From positions 22,805,419-22,869,418 of the forward strand of contig NC_087070.1 of the NCBI RefSeq assembly GCF_963678635.1: a stretch of DNA of 64,000 nucleotides, written 5' to 3'. Below, one piece after another: positions 11,977 through 22,031 of the stretch (within the stretch, counting starts at the first letter, position 1; the number at the start of each line of letters is the position of its first letter). Source of the stretch: Symsagittifera roscoffensis. Its lineage: Eukaryota; Xenacoelomorpha; Acoela; Convolutidae. The notes below the pieces were generated by a model, which was given only the letters and a program-made list of their open reading frames with translations, ran no database searches and was not told where the DNA came from. The position numbers were made by a program, and so were the translations under genes.

Positions 11977-12778
11977 AGAAAATTTTGAGAAACTAAATGA
12001 TTCTGAAGAAAATGCTTTTACTAGAGCGTGCTGCAAAATCAAACACATTCAATTTAGAATAATTTCAAAGCAAACATCAAAACTCTGAGGGAATGCTTTT
12101 GAATTTAGAGACAAATATGAATCTTTTTGAACATTTGTGACGCCAATTGATAAACAAGACCTGTGGTTTTCAACAAAACCGTGTGGTTGATAAACAAAAG
12201 GCCGAAATTTTCAAACATATCTCCAATATGATCAAATTATACTTTGAAGACGGCCGAATCAATTTTAAAATATGTCGACCAAGGTCAAAAAATGAATCGA
12301 GTGTAGTCAAACATTCATTTTAAGTTCGAAGAAAGACCCTACATTTTTATTTGGTCGAAGCTAACTCGAGTTTGTTTGATACGGTTCGAATATTTCTGGC
12401 TTTGTACAAAAAAAAATGCGAACATTATTTTTTATCAAGGAAGTCAAAACAAACCCAAAATTTTTGATCAAGGGTGCCAAAACACATCAAACTTAGCTCG
12501 AAATTGTCGAAACACAAAGTGAGCATTTTGCTCCGGGAAGTTCAACCTGCAGCAAAATTTTTTAGCCACAGTTATTTTTCGAATCATATTTAATTTTTAT
12601 TTACTAAGGGTATCAATTAATAATTGTTACAAAGTTCGCTGAAGTAGCTTTTTACTAAACTCAAAATCTTCCATAAACGCAGACTGCTTTGGTTTCGAAA
12701 CTGTCTTGGAAACAAATGCAGGTTCCGAAAAAGATATATTTGATCTGATTTTTGAATAATTGATAAAGAGACCGAATC
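11977..12778. other. No gene seen; satellite-flanking sequence
   Basis: AT-rich sequence between the satellite and the candidate 5' LTR. Several phrases resemble the satellite unit (for example GGTCAAAAAATGAATCGAG and CGAGTTTGTTTGATACGG), so part of it may be a decayed satellite unit. No coding region is supported. Confidence 0.5.
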
Positions 12779-12956
12779 GTAACTAAACCAGTATACTCTA
12801 GATCTATTGAGACTAAGAGATATAAGAGTAAGATTAAGATCGGTATTAGACTAAGAAGTTGCACGAATCTATCCGGCCGAAAATAAGATAGCGTGACGAG
12901 CAGACGGTGTACCCTATCTGAAATTACTCTATGAGTTGACCTCCCATCTTAACTCA
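12779..12956 (+). repeat. Candidate 5' LTR remnant
   Basis: About 130 bp here match the 3' copy at 49048-49233 closely, including AGAGTAAGATTAAGATCGGT, AAGTTGCACGAATCTAT and GATAGCGTGACGAGCAGACG. The last 20 bp are diverged, but both copies end AACTCA. Only this R/U5-like part is shared. The upstream halves of the two LTRs do not align by eye, so either the U3 parts have diverged or one was replaced. Confidence 0.6.
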
Positions 12957-12958
12957 TC

Positions 12959-12976
12959 TGGTGCGACCAAAAGTCT
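12959..12976 (+). promoter_or_regulatory. Candidate primer-binding site
   Basis: Two bases after the putative LTR end lies TGGTGCGACCAAAAGTCT. A TGG start is expected, because it pairs with the CCA end of a tRNA. I did not identify which tRNA would match. Confidence 0.45.
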
Positions 12977-13391
12977 CGAACAAGACCTTAAAAAAACAAA
13001 TTAGCTTAGAACTAACCAAATAGATTAGACTTAGACAAAAAACATTTCCAAAAATTTCCAAACATTTCCCTACTTGTGTTCTAATTATACCTGAACTCTG
13101 TGGATCGATTTACTATTCTCCAACCCTTGATCACAATCACTACCCCTAAGTAAGATTAAGTAAGTTAACACCTTAACTTATACTAGCCACGAGAAAATAA
13201 AAATCATTCTCAGGAATCGATATATACTTTTCTCTCCAACCCTGAATACATGACCCAAGCAAGTTAGGCTAACCCGAAAAAATTGTAAGAACTAACAGTT
13301 TAAGATACTGCAAACCACTAATCCCAAGATTGCATCCCTCATCCTAAACCTTATGTCACTAGACAATTTAGGAAATAAACAAACAATCATA
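12977..13391 (+). other. Retroelement leader, no gene seen
   Basis: AT-rich sequence without a long reading frame between the candidate primer-binding site and the Polinton insertion point. It ends with the left copy of the Polinton target duplication, ATCATA (13386-13391). Confidence 0.5.
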
Positions 13392-13655
13392 AGTAGTATG
13401 CATATAGTGCGTTAGGATCGGGGGGGGGGGGGTTGTCATACATGGATGACCATTAGGTATAAATCATAATGGTCACCATGTATTAAATGATCAGCAATGG
13501 TCACCATGTAATAATCCTAATTGTCACCATGTATAATTTTATACCCAATGGTCACTATGTAATAATCCTAATTGTCACCATGTATAATTTTATACCTAAT
13601 AGTCCTCATGTAAAACTTCGGTATATTATTGAGTATTCCCACGGAACGTTGTGGA
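13392..13655 (+). repeat. Left terminal inverted repeat of the Polinton
   Basis: It pairs with 31722-31934. Near the tip is a run of 13 G (13420-13432). Inside are several short palindromic motifs of the form ATGGTCACCATG. The left copy is about 50-60 bp longer because a unit (AATGGTCACCATGTAATAAT and following, to TTTATACC) is present twice, against once on the right. Similarity fades after GAACGTTGTGG. Confidence 0.95.
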
Positions 13656-14553
13656 AACAGGAACGGATTAAGTTTTGGTCGGTGCATGTTTTCCCTTCTA
13701 AAGTTTGGGGGTATTGGTTTGTTTACATGTAAAATGACGTTTTATACCTATTATATGCGACCAAACTATATGGTATATAGGAAAGCACAAGATTTTGGCA
13801 GCGTAGCTTAACTGTTGCCTGCGGTGAACGATTTCCTTCAAAAATGCATGTTTTATTGCTGAATCTCGAAGAAAGGAAAATTCGTCAAGTGCGGCGGCCC
13901 CCACCTCTATTTAGGCAAAAATTAATAATCAATTTGACCAAAATAAGAATGAAAAATTACTTTAAGCCAAATGAAGCTAAAAAATAAGGAAAAATTACGA
14001 AACACTAAAAACTCTAAAATAATGAAATTGACTTAAAAATTTCGACATTTCCATTTTCCATGTCTACAGTAGACTAAAAAAAACGTCTGAAATCTATGAC
14101 AAAAGCTTTGAATTTATAGAAAGATTGAAAGAGCTAAAAGGTTGAAGTGGCTAAAGATCTTGAAAAACGAGAACACTGATGAAAGCCAAAAGTGCCCATT
14201 AATTTTGCTGCAACCATTTCTAAGACTTGTACCTAACTTGTTACTATAAAATTGAAGTGGAACAAAATTTCTTGAGGTCCGAGTAGAGGAAAACGCATGG
14301 CGCTCGACTCTCAGCCGAAAGGCGGCGTTTCGAAACCCGTCCGGAAATTGTACTGAAAGGAGGCAACAGTTGCTGGTATGGTGATATCCCCCCATAGATC
14401 GATTTTGTACTTTTTTTCTCACTTTGATAAAAAGCTTAACTTCTCGAATTACTGCTATTCAGTTAACAATTGGGTAAAATTTCAATTACTGAAAGAATGT
14501 ATTGTTCAAAATTAAATTGTAAAATGTATAAATCAACCATATTAAATGGTTAG
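13656..14553. other. Non-coding left arm of the Polinton
   Basis: No reading frame here resembles a Polinton gene. The only distinctive item is the tRNA-like segment at about 14266-14350. The stretch would be the 3' flank of the minus-strand capsid/protease transcription unit. Confidence 0.5.
14266..14350 (+). ncRNA. tRNA-related segment (SINE-like or decayed tRNA)
   Basis: A good B-box-like sequence (GTTTCGAAACCC) follows a GC-rich stem region (GCATGGCGCTCGACTCTCAG). An A-box-like GAGTAGAGG lies about 50 bp upstream. I cannot fold a full cloverleaf with matching acceptor stems, so a working tRNA gene is unlikely. It is unusually GC-rich for its surroundings. Confidence 0.3.
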
Positions 14554-15000
14554 TTAATGGGTAGGCATATGAGTTAGGAAACGTTTCAAAACATGATCAG
14601 TTATGTAAACAAAATCATAAGCATCACCATTAAAGTTTTTATCAAAAATCAAATGTGCAATATAAATACAAAAAGAACCGCACATGGTAGAGTTTGAGTC
14701 TTGCATGGGAAAGTTTGTCATCAATTCAGTCACCTGATGAAAATTCTCGTTCAATCGTTAATACAGATTGGTGTACTGCCAAGGAGGAAGACCGAGAGGA
14801 TCAGCGAAGTATAAAACATTTCTTCTGTTGCATATCACAATCCAATGTGTCCCCGGAGAATCTGATTTTGAAGTGTTCACAATCATAAAGATATTGTTTG
14901 GGATGTGAGGTGGAAAATTGTCGGCTGCAAGTACTCCAAAAAACTTATATTTCAGATGTTTACAATTCTGAATGAGGTCCTGCAACTGGATTTCATCCAT
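14554..15000 (-). pseudogene. PRO: Polinton adenain-like cysteine protease, interrupted by one stop
   Basis: The 149-codon frame starts at the ATG at 15000 (MDEIQLQDLI), two bases after the capsid gene stop. It matches the adenovirus protease/Ulp1-like fold used in Polintons to mature capsid proteins. The catalytic elements are in order: His52 in GTHWIVI, Asp67 in FADPLG, Gln100 and Cys107 in QDSNSTMCGSFC. A TAA at codon 81 (14758-14760) lies between the Asp and Cys motifs in an otherwise continuous frame. It would remove the catalytic cysteine. Its place directly downstream of the capsid gene fits a morphogenesis operon-like transcript. Confidence 0.88.
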
Positions 15001-15002
15001 TT

Positions 15003-16288
15003 TCAGACTGTCGAAATGGGAAGGACGTTCTTTGTAACTTTGCGGTCGGAGGTAATAAATACATTGGATGAGCGTATACCCCAAACAAAAATTTCCAGGT
15101 TTGCTGTCAAAGCGTTTGAGAATTGAAGATCGAGTGAAACTGAGCAGTTAGTAAGTTCTGGATGCAAGAAGTCATGAGCTGCCTGCTGTGTGCTAGTGAG
15201 ATCAAAACACATAATAAAGTGCTGTTGGTAGTTATCCAGAGTGATTCCCAGCCCGCAGTGCAACAAACCCAGCGCTGATAGTGTGTTGAAGAAGAGAGGT
15301 TTATGATCTTGTGTACTGATTGGTGTACTTGCTATTGGTAAACCATTTCGTCTCAAAGTAACTTGCTACAATCCAAATTTTTGATAATGAAAAGGATTCG
15401 TTCGGTTTGTTCCTAGAAATGCATTATTTGTCTCACCGGTTCACGAGCAAAAATATCTTCCTGTTGCCAGCTGCGCTGACCAGCTGTTGCAAGAAATGTT
15501 TTTGTAATTTCTTCTTGATATGGGTAGTTCGCAGGAGTTTTGAGCAAAGTTGATTCAATGGCAGAGAGCACATGGTCGGTCACAGTCATTTTTCTAACAT
15601 ATAGGTTCGCTTCGAGTATTTGCAGCTTGTAATGCTTGGCAGCATCTTCCGATATAATGAGAAAGTCTTCATGAGAACGTCTGTAGGAAAGTCTGAGGGT
15701 AACACCGCTCAACAAATGCTTGTCATATGTGAAAAAATCAACTCCAGCAGGTCCATAGAACCAAATTTCCCTCGATTCACGGACCAGTTCTCGTTGAGAT
15801 GTGAAATCAGCTGTGTCTATTGCAACGGGATTGTTTTCAAAACGATATCCCTGACACTTAAGCCATAAGTCCTTGGCTCCTTTGCTGTTAGAAAATTCTG
15901 TTCCAATAAAGCTTTTATGCGCAAAAATACTATTGGCATTTGAGATTTTGAGTCCATTAGCAGAGAGGGTACAGTCAGAGAAAAGGGAATACAGGGAGTT
16001 GTTTACGAGGAACGGTGAATCAGACACAGTAAGATCAGTGCTGTCGTATCGCAGATCAGCTCCATTTGATTGCGTTACTTTGCATCGTATTTCCAAATAA
16101 ATTTTTTGCAGGTCATCAAAATTATTACGGTCACCGGTGATTTCAAATTCAAGCATTGGTCCATTAGGTGAATAGACAGGTCCAATTTTTTGATCAAAAG
16201 CGTTTTCAAAAGTAATCAAAAGAGGTTGTTTTTCAAACAAATCCAGAGAGCTATGGGTAGCTTCATTGGGTAACAAATTAGCGATCAT
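15003..16288 (-). pseudogene. MCP: Polinton major capsid protein (double jelly-roll), broken
   Basis: It starts at ATG 16288 (MIANLLPNEA) and ends at TGA 15003-15005, about 428 codons, a little short of but near the usual Polinton size. The N-terminal part has LDLFEKQPLLITFE and FEITGDRNNFDDLQ. The C-terminal part has CFDLTSTQQAAHDFL and SLDLQFSNAL, which match the start and end of Polinton capsid proteins. Two defects are visible: a frame change near 15415-15421 (the first frame runs into TAG just after RQIMHF), and an in-frame TAG at about 15367 in the resumed frame, between KFGL and QVTLRRNG. It would form the trimeric capsomers of a virus-like particle if intact. Confidence 0.9.
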
Positions 16289-16472
16289 TTTTTATGTTTG
16301 AGAAAAAATCTGCTCGACTTCTCACTGGTCTGGTTTTTCTTCGAATGGTTGTTTTTCTTGTTCGAGCCCCTACTGACCTTCTTCTTCGTAATCCATTCAT
16401 TGGTGTCTTTCGAAGACGACGTCTACCACCACCGAGTTTTTTTCTTGCAGTTTTTGTGACAGTGTTTTTCAA
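16278..16472 (-). CDS. Small Arg/Lys-rich core-like protein of the Polinton
   Basis: About 64 residues, with runs such as GGGRRRLRKTP, LRRRRSVGARTRK and IRRKTRP. Strongly basic short proteins of this kind lie next to capsid genes in Polintons and adintoviruses and resemble adenovirus core peptides that condense DNA. Its end overlaps the capsid start by 11 bases. There is no in-frame ATG: the frame opens at TTG or further upstream after SPKQ, so the original start may be lost or altered in the A-rich tract at 16497-16512. Confidence 0.65.
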   Translation of the reverse strand: MKNTVTKTARKKLGGGRRRLRKTPMNGLRRRRSVGARTRKTTIRRKTRPVRSRADFFSNIKNDR

Positions 16473-16479
16473 TGCTTGT

Positions 16480-16701
16480 TTAGGAGACTTCTTTTTTCAT
16501 AGCGACATCAATTAGTTCTGGCGCTGCACTCATCAAAAGTTCTCTGCCCAGTTTTTTCGCAGCCGGTAGAATAACCCGTCGTGCAAATGGTATAGCAACA
16601 CGACCAATACCAGCAGCCAAAGCGCCAAATCCACTGCCGCGTTGTCGGTAGTAACCAGAGAAATGAGGAAGTGAAGCTTGCTTTGCATAATATTGTTCCA
16701 T
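16480..16701 (-). CDS. Polinton small virion protein, pVI/pX-like amphipathic peptide
   Basis: The frame of 73 residues begins MEQYYAKQAS and holds FSGYYRQRGSGFGALAAGIG, followed by a basic amphipathic segment (FARRVILPAAKKLGREL). A Gly-rich RQRGSGFG element before a cationic helix is typical of the small capsid-associated protein of Polintons and adintoviruses. A membrane-active maturation peptide like adenovirus pVI is a reasonable analogy, inferred and not shown. It lies between the penton-like gene and the basic core-like gene. The frame is intact. Confidence 0.7.
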   Translation of the reverse strand: MEQYYAKQASLPHFSGYYRQRGSGFGALAAGIGRVAIPFARRVILPAAKKLGRELLMSAAPELIDVAMKKEVS

Positions 16702-16707
16702 TGGTTT

Positions 16708-17579
16708 TCAATCAAAAAGCTTGAATTTTAGAGTCAACACAACTTTACCAGTTCCTGCAAAGGGCACTAGTCTTCCAGTTTCTGTGCGCAACTGTACCGA
16801 TATTGATTGTACAGATGAAGTGAATAATTTTTTGTAGTCTAAATTAGTGAAGTTTTTTCGATGATTAGGTTCAATGCTGCAGGCACTACCGTTTTTGATG
16901 CGTCTATTTGAATCAATGACGCGTAACAATGGGGCCTTTGCATCACCAACAGTTTGGTATTGAATAATGTCAATATAGACAAAAATTAGACTTGTCCCAC
17001 TTGAGAAGTCATATGGGAAATGAGATTCGTACAGTTCGTTTCCCTCATAAGATGCATCGAAGGAGGGTATCATTTTGTAACCAATGTGATATTCACCGTT
17101 CTCATCAAGCTTTGCATTGTAGCCTAACAGACTGGGTATTTGGAGACTTGGGAATGAGATTCCTTCATTTGCTTTCATCCAAATGCTCATGCTATTCGTG
17201 ATTTCTTGAGGACTCGCATCAAAATGAATTTTGTCTTTGAGTTTTGTTTTTATCTCATTAATCAATTGTTCTATAAAAGTGTACTCTCCTGATTTGATAA
17301 AAACTTTTTCGCCATAGTAGGGTCTGGAAATTGTATTCCGATTGCCAGCGTTGGATTTACTGGCTACTACTTCGGATGCTCTGAAGTACGTAAATTCCTC
17401 ATCAGTAACATTGTTTAATTTTGTGGGGAAAATTATTTCTGAGAGAGCAACTCTACCATCTCCCTCTAAAGCTATTTCTTCTTTACAAAAATTTAAAAAA
17501 AACTGGCCAAAGTGTTGTCTGGGAAATAATCTATTGATGCTGTTGAAATCAAATGTACAGTAAACTCATCACTGCCCAT
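16708..17579 (-). pseudogene. mCP: Polinton minor capsid protein (penton-like), one frameshift
   Basis: The start is ATG 17579 (MGSDEFTVHL), followed by TASIDYFPDNTLA, a hallmark N-terminus of Polinton penton-like proteins. The frame then breaks in an A8 run (17495-17502 on the + strand) and resumes with EEIALEGDGRVALSEI. The C-terminal half has FVYIDIIQYQTVGDAKAPLL and PFAGTGKVVLTLKF, which are conserved in the family. Total is about 290 codons, normal for a single jelly-roll vertex protein. The single slip in a homopolymer could be a real mutation or an assembly error. It ends just before the small virion protein gene. Confidence 0.88.
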
Positions 17580-17606
17580 TTTCGTTATAATCAGCTTTGT
17601 TTCCAA

Positions 17607-19387
17607 TTAAACTAAGTTCTTTGGAGGGTTTACAGTCGGAATGGCAACTATTTCAAAAACTTCGTCTGTAAAAATCTGCTTGTAACCTTTTCTAAAAGGC
17701 AAGTCAGTCTTCGCTATTCGCACATAGTCACCAACATAAAATTTTGGTTTCTGTACCAACTTCGATGAACTGTTTGCAATTAACGAAACTAAAGCAGGTA
17801 CATGTTTTCTTGTGACCTTGTTTGGAGCCAATTTTGTTACTCTATTAACGCGTGAGTTAATCGTTTGAACAAAACTTTGTAATTTTTCAATATAACTGTA
17901 AGTCCATTCAAACTCCAAGTATTTGTACATAATACTTTTCAGCGATCGAATGTTTCTTTCGGCAAACGCTGATTTTTTTTCACTGTGAGTATTGTATTTG
18001 ATGATTTCTCGTTTAGTACATAACTTTTCGAACTCTCCTTTAAACTCGGTGCCTTTGTCAACCCAAACTTTTTTTGGTTGTTTTGTTTTGATCATTTTTT
18101 GAAAGCTTTGGTTGTTTCCTTAGCATATTTGGTCTTCAGGGGTTCCACTCGTAAGTAGCGAGAGAGACAATCGACAGCAACTAACAAATATCGTACCCCT
18201 CGGTTATATTTAGCCAATTTATCAACATAAGCCAAGTCAAGAGACCAAATTTCGTTGATATCGTTAACAATCACTTTTAGCCGAGAATATGTTTTACGAA
18301 ACAATCCATACTTTGTATGTGATGATTGAGATCTTAGAAATTTTTAAACTTTTTTTGGTGAGAATTGACTAGCATTTGTTAAACTTTTAACGCTACCAAA
18401 TGCAGCTGGACCTTTCGTGTAGAGGAATTTGAGTTTCTTTTCTTCACTGATAGTAGGATTTCCATTTTTTGTTGACGTCGTCGCAAACGATTCTTTACTG
18501 CTTTCATAGTTTTTATCATCGTCGTCATCGTCGTCGTTGGTGGTGGGGAAAAATTCTTTTTTCTGGGTTTTTCTTTTGTCGGATTGCTTGGTTTTGGGTT
18601 TGAGAGTTGTCGATCGAGTCTTCGAAGAGGATGGTTTTGATCTCTTCGAGTACTCAGTTGTCGGGTTGTCGTCGGAGACGAAGGAGGAAGAAGTTGAGGG
18701 CTTAGCTGCTTCGCTCCTAAGCGAGCGGAGAATCTGTTTGGCATAAGTTTTGGACACTAAGCTAGGATCAAGATTCAGTTCTTTCAAAATTTGTGGATAA
18801 AAAACACCCTCAAGTTTTTTTGTGTTTTGCTGTGTATCGTACAAAAAAGATTCAATTTTAACGAGTGTTGGTTTTCCTTGAATTAAAACATATCCGTCAA
18901 CGTCTAAAGTCAAGGATTCAACTTTGAACAACTGCTTTAGCACGATGTTTGCCCTTTCCAATTTATTAGCTTCCAATAGCTCTTGAATGGATTCCATAAC
19001 CTTTCGAAACACTTCAGCGGTTTTTCCATTACTTTTTTCATCGTTTTTTTCTGTTCTCTCTGAGCTTGTCTGCTGCAGTGAATTGTATGATTCAAAATTT
19101 TTTTCTGCTTCATCATCACCATCATCACTGAAATTAGTAAGTGCAGATGAATTTTTTTTTCGAAGATTTGGTACTACATTATTCGGGGTTAAAGGAATAG
19201 GAGATGTTGGGTTTATTGGTGGTGGAGAGTCACGGCTGATATTTCGTTCTCGAAATCGTCGTATGTAATTGAGTTGAGATGATTTGTCGTTAATTAATGG
19301 ATTATGAAGGATTTGAGATTGTGATGCAGTTTTTTCATCTGGAGCTTATGTTTTTCGAGGAATGAGGATGAATTCTTCAGCATACAT
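17607..19387 (-). pseudogene. INT: Polinton integrase (rve family) with long N-terminal region, broken
   Basis: From ATG 19387 (MYAEEFILIPRKT) the frame runs to 17607, about 590 codons. The N-terminal third is polar and includes an Asp run near 18512-18540. A linker with KGPAAFGSVKSL precedes the catalytic core. The core shows Asp in WSLDLAYVDK, Asp in VWVDKGTEF and Glu in SAFAERNIRS (32 residues between the last two). A C-terminal SH3-like segment has YVGDYVRIA and FRKGYKQIF. Defects: TAA at codon 14 (about 19346), TAA at 18344-18346, and loss of one base in an A run (T6 at 18095-18100 on the + strand). It would cut and join element ends, giving 6-bp duplications. Confidence 0.9.
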
Positions 19388-19397
19388 GCCTGAGGTT

Positions 19398-19661
19398 CTA
19401 GTTTTTCAGGTAAATGTAACACGATTCTCCGGTTGATTTAACCAGTGAAATATTTTTTGCCAAAACTTTTCGTTTTTCTCGGATACTAAACTTAGGGTCA
19501 ACAATTTTTCCAAATGGTATTTTCTTACTCTCGATGAAACTTTTGTAACAATCGCAAAGAAATCTAATAAAATTTGAATCAGCTCCTGTCAAAATTGATC
19601 TACAATGGCGACTATTGAGCATTTGCTTCAATATACATAACTCTTTCTCTTTCATTTTCAA
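19398..19661 (-). CDS. Conserved small Polinton protein of unknown function
   Basis: About 87 residues, basic, with NSRHCRSILTGADSNFIRFL and a KREKRK-like tail (FSIREKRKVLAKN). Small proteins with an R-x-x-IL-x-x-AD start and a basic helical tail occur in many Polintons, usually next to the ATPase. I know no assigned role. The frame overlaps the end of the ATPase gene by about 50 bases and appears intact, with its ATG at 19661. Confidence 0.5.
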   Translation of the reverse strand: MKMKEKELCILKQMLNSRHCRSILTGADSNFIRFLCDCYKSFIESKKIPFGKIVDPKFSIREKRKVLAKNISLVKSTGESCYIYLKN

Positions 19662-20304
19662 GAGATGTGATAACTGCTTTTGAGGATGGTAAATAGAAAA
19701 TGGTTGGTGATGGTGGAACTATGTTTGACGAATAACGAAGACATTCTGAAGTTTTGGGATCCAAGTCTATCAACAGATGACCGAAATCTTCTTTCGTTGC
19801 CAACTGATACGCATGACGGAGGAATTTGGCATTATTCAACTGTCTGCCTCAATAATCAATTTGTTGAATGTCTCGAGGTGATTTGAACAAAATTAAGTGA
19901 GTTGTATTCAAATCCATTGTACGTGATTGCTTACTTTGCTGAAATAAATTGTGCATGACATAAATAACATGAACATTTTTATGTCGGCCTGCTGTAGCTA
20001 ATTTAACAAAATCTTTTTCATTAAAAATTTCTTCACAGGTATCATCAAAGACAATCATACAATCCCGTAAGTTATTAACAATTTCAAAGCTGGACAATTT
20101 TATAAATTTAATATCAAATTTGTTGTGAGAAACAAAGGAACGGTATTTGGGTTGATCGTGAAGATAAAAATAAAATATCTTGTTATATGATGGATAGAAT
20201 GTACCTTTGAGAAACATTTGAAAAATTAAATCAGTTTTGCCAGATCCCGAGGGACCTGAAACGGACATAAACAGACAATCTTTTGTTGAAATGATCTTAT
20301 TCAT
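19612..20304 (-). pseudogene. ATP: Polinton genome-packaging ATPase (FtsK/HerA, A32-like), one stop
   Basis: The likely start is ATG 20304, sharing its A with the TAA of the upstream membrane-protein gene (TAATG overlap). Walker A is VSGPSGSGKTDL, about residues 16-24. Walker B is CMIVFDDTCEE. Downstream are LFQQSKQSRTMDLNTTHLIL and FKSPRDIQQIDY, characteristic of Polinton packaging ATPases. An in-frame TGA (19849-19851) follows IDY, after which the frame continues with GRQLNNAKFL and HLLIDLDPKTSECLRY. The stop removes the C-terminal quarter. The protein would pump element DNA into capsids. Confidence 0.88.
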
Positions 20305-20592
20305 TATTTTAACTTGGGATTGGGTAACATGTAACCAACTGTACTGGATAGTATTGAAAGCCAAATGGCAGTCTCGTCACAACTAAGATTGTAAAAAGAC
20401 AATTTTGAGATAGATAAAGAGAGCAAAATGAAAATGAAACAGACTTGTGTGAAAAAGACAACTTCTGCAGACGGAAGAGAAACAGAATTACAAAATTTCC
20501 AAGATCTGTTTTCGTGAGATAAAGACTGTTCGGCACCACCAATGTCTACAAAGTCGCAATCATTGTTCTGTGGTGGTTTCTTCAATTTCCAT
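20304..20592 (-). pseudogene. Polinton small membrane protein, possible frameshift near its start
   Basis: The well-supported part (20304-20570) ends with a hydrophobic helix (FFTQVCFIFILLSLSISKL) and the tail SSTVGYMLPNPKLK. A single C-terminal membrane helix followed by an LPNP-type tail recurs in Polintons. There is no ATG in this frame. An ATG at 20592 (MEIEETTTEQ) in another frame hits TGA within 11 codons, which suggests a small indel near 20560. Function is unknown. Confidence 0.6.
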
Positions 20593-20650
20593 GTTTACTG
20601 GAAGACTTTTTTTGCTTATTTGTATCAATGTTGATAGTTACAACTGCATT

Positions 20651-20878
20651 TCAATCGCCTTTTTTTCTCTCTGATCTATTGCCGTTTGGTTTGTATTTTA
20701 TTATATATCTTGCTATGTTTTTGTCTGTCAGAGGTATCCGAATAATTTTTTCTACGTTTCCGGTACTGATTTCGTCTAATAACTCTTTTGGTAAATTCTC
20801 ACCTGTTAAACTCACATTTTGTGTGTTTTCTTTTGGCAAAAATATTTTTTCGAAATTTTGAGTTTTCAAACACGACAT
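20651..20878 (-). CDS. Small protein related to its neighbour at 20977-21499
   Basis: The 75-residue frame is intact (MSCLKTQNFE to SERKKGD). Its middle, ENLPKELLDEISTGNVEKI followed by RYIIKYKPNGN, aligns without gaps to HQLPAELKELVKTDNVEEI and HFVVKFKSNCN in the next gene upstream. The two are therefore probably paralogues from a local duplication inside the Polinton. The family is not known to me. Confidence 0.55.
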   Translation of the reverse strand: MSCLKTQNFEKIFLPKENTQNVSLTGENLPKELLDEISTGNVEKIIRIPLTDKNIARYIIKYKPNGNRSERKKGD

Positions 20879-20976
20879 GTTAGCAACTAGTAATCACACA
20901 AGATCAAAAGAAAATGAAGAGAATCAATAAATATATTTATTATGATTCACAAAACTTGGTATATATATGTGATTCG

Positions 20977-21499
20977 TCATTTCGGTACAACAGGCAAATC
21001 AACTCCTCGTTCAATGAAGAAAAACTCATATTTTGTGAATTTGTCATGGTTACAATTAGATTTGAACTTTACAACAAAATGAGCAGCAACTCTGATAGTG
21101 GCTTGAACTAAATGTATTTCCTCAACGTTATCAGTTTTGACTAATTCTTTCAGTTCAGCTGGAAGCTGATGGTCATGCAAATGGATTTGTCTTCTCTCTC
21201 CCACCTGAAGTTGCAGCCCTTCCAGGTTGAGATTGAACAACTGAATTGACTGGCGAATTGTACAGGTGAAAGTAGTCAAGAACCGTAAAAAATTTCCGTA
21301 AGTTGTCGATTTCGATATCGTTCAGTGTAATTTGTTCAAGTTTTTGCAGGAGAGGTTTTCCTCGACAATCTAATATGCCTGTCCGCGTAAGAGTAACTTT
21401 AATTCTTGGTGTTAAATTGTTTTCAGGACTCTGATTAGTCATTGAAGCGTAAACCACCAAATTTGGAGATAAGGTTGTTTGCATCATTGGACAGTTCAT
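20977..21499 (-). pseudogene. Paralogue of the 20651-20878 protein, frameshifted
   Basis: The start is ATG 21499 (MNCPMMQTTL). The first frame encodes RIKVTLTRTGILDCRGKPLL and breaks near an A6 run (21287-21292 on the + strand). The second frame continues with IQLFNLNLEGLQLQVGERR and the part shared with the neighbouring gene, ending at 20977. About 170 codons in all. No known domain was recognised. The beta-strand-like alternation in both halves would suit a small capsid-associated or DNA-associated protein, but that is a guess. Confidence 0.45.
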
Positions 21500-22022
21500 T
21501 TTGTAACCAATCGAAAAAAACTTTGGATTTTCTACGGGTACAATACTTTAATAATTGATGTGAGGGAAGTAAATGAGAATGTCGTTTGCAAATATGTTTT
21601 TCTTGACCCAATAACTGTTCAATCTTTGGGCAGCCAAAATCTTCCAAATTTGTCACGGGTAATTTCAAGTATTCAGCTAATAAAACAGATTTTTGTTTAC
21701 CTTTAGCAAAAAAATGTGAATTTGGGTTCCTCAAACGAATGTTGTCAAAAATTTGATCCAAAAATGAGTAAGGGTATTCATCTTTGTCCCAACTAAGCCC
21801 GTGTAGAAATTAAGATACCCAATTGTACGCTTTTTTCTCTTCTTTTGATAAATTGTTGAATTGGACTGGTGGCAGAAAATGAATTGTATCAATTGTATTA
21901 GCAGAGCAAACGGAAAGTTCCTTTATGATCAAAGGTTTCTTGCCACATTTAAATCCTTCAATATCTAAAATAATGAGATGGTTGAAAAACAATTTTTTAG
22001 TTTTCTTTCTTTGGGTTAACAT
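21435..22022 (-). pseudogene. Polinton DxE-motif protein, RNase H-fold exonuclease-like, one stop
   Basis: The start is ATG 22022 (MLTQRKKTKK), overlapping nothing but 10 bases from the previous stop. Features in order: ILDIEGFKCG (acidic D-x-E pair), IIKELSVC, FLPPVQFNNLS, HGLSWDKDEYPYSFLDQI, AKGKQKSVLL, NLEDFGCPKIEQLL, HICKRHSH and FFDWLQ. This arrangement recurs in Polinton-type elements and resembles DEDD-type exonuclease folds. The enzymatic role is inferred from the acidic motif only. A TAA at 21810-21812, between NWVS and FLHGLSW, interrupts an otherwise continuous frame. Confidence 0.6.
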
Positions 22023-22031
22023 GACTTTCAC

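Noticed and set aside
15620-16515. Plus-strand frames opposite the capsid and core-like genes
   Set aside because: The minus-strand readings match conserved Polinton proteins; the plus frames are shadows.
18092-18304. Programmed frameshift in the Polinton integrase at the A6 run
   Set aside because: The same kind of slip occurs in several genes of the element, and the integrase also has two TAA codons. No conserved slippery heptamer with structure is evident.
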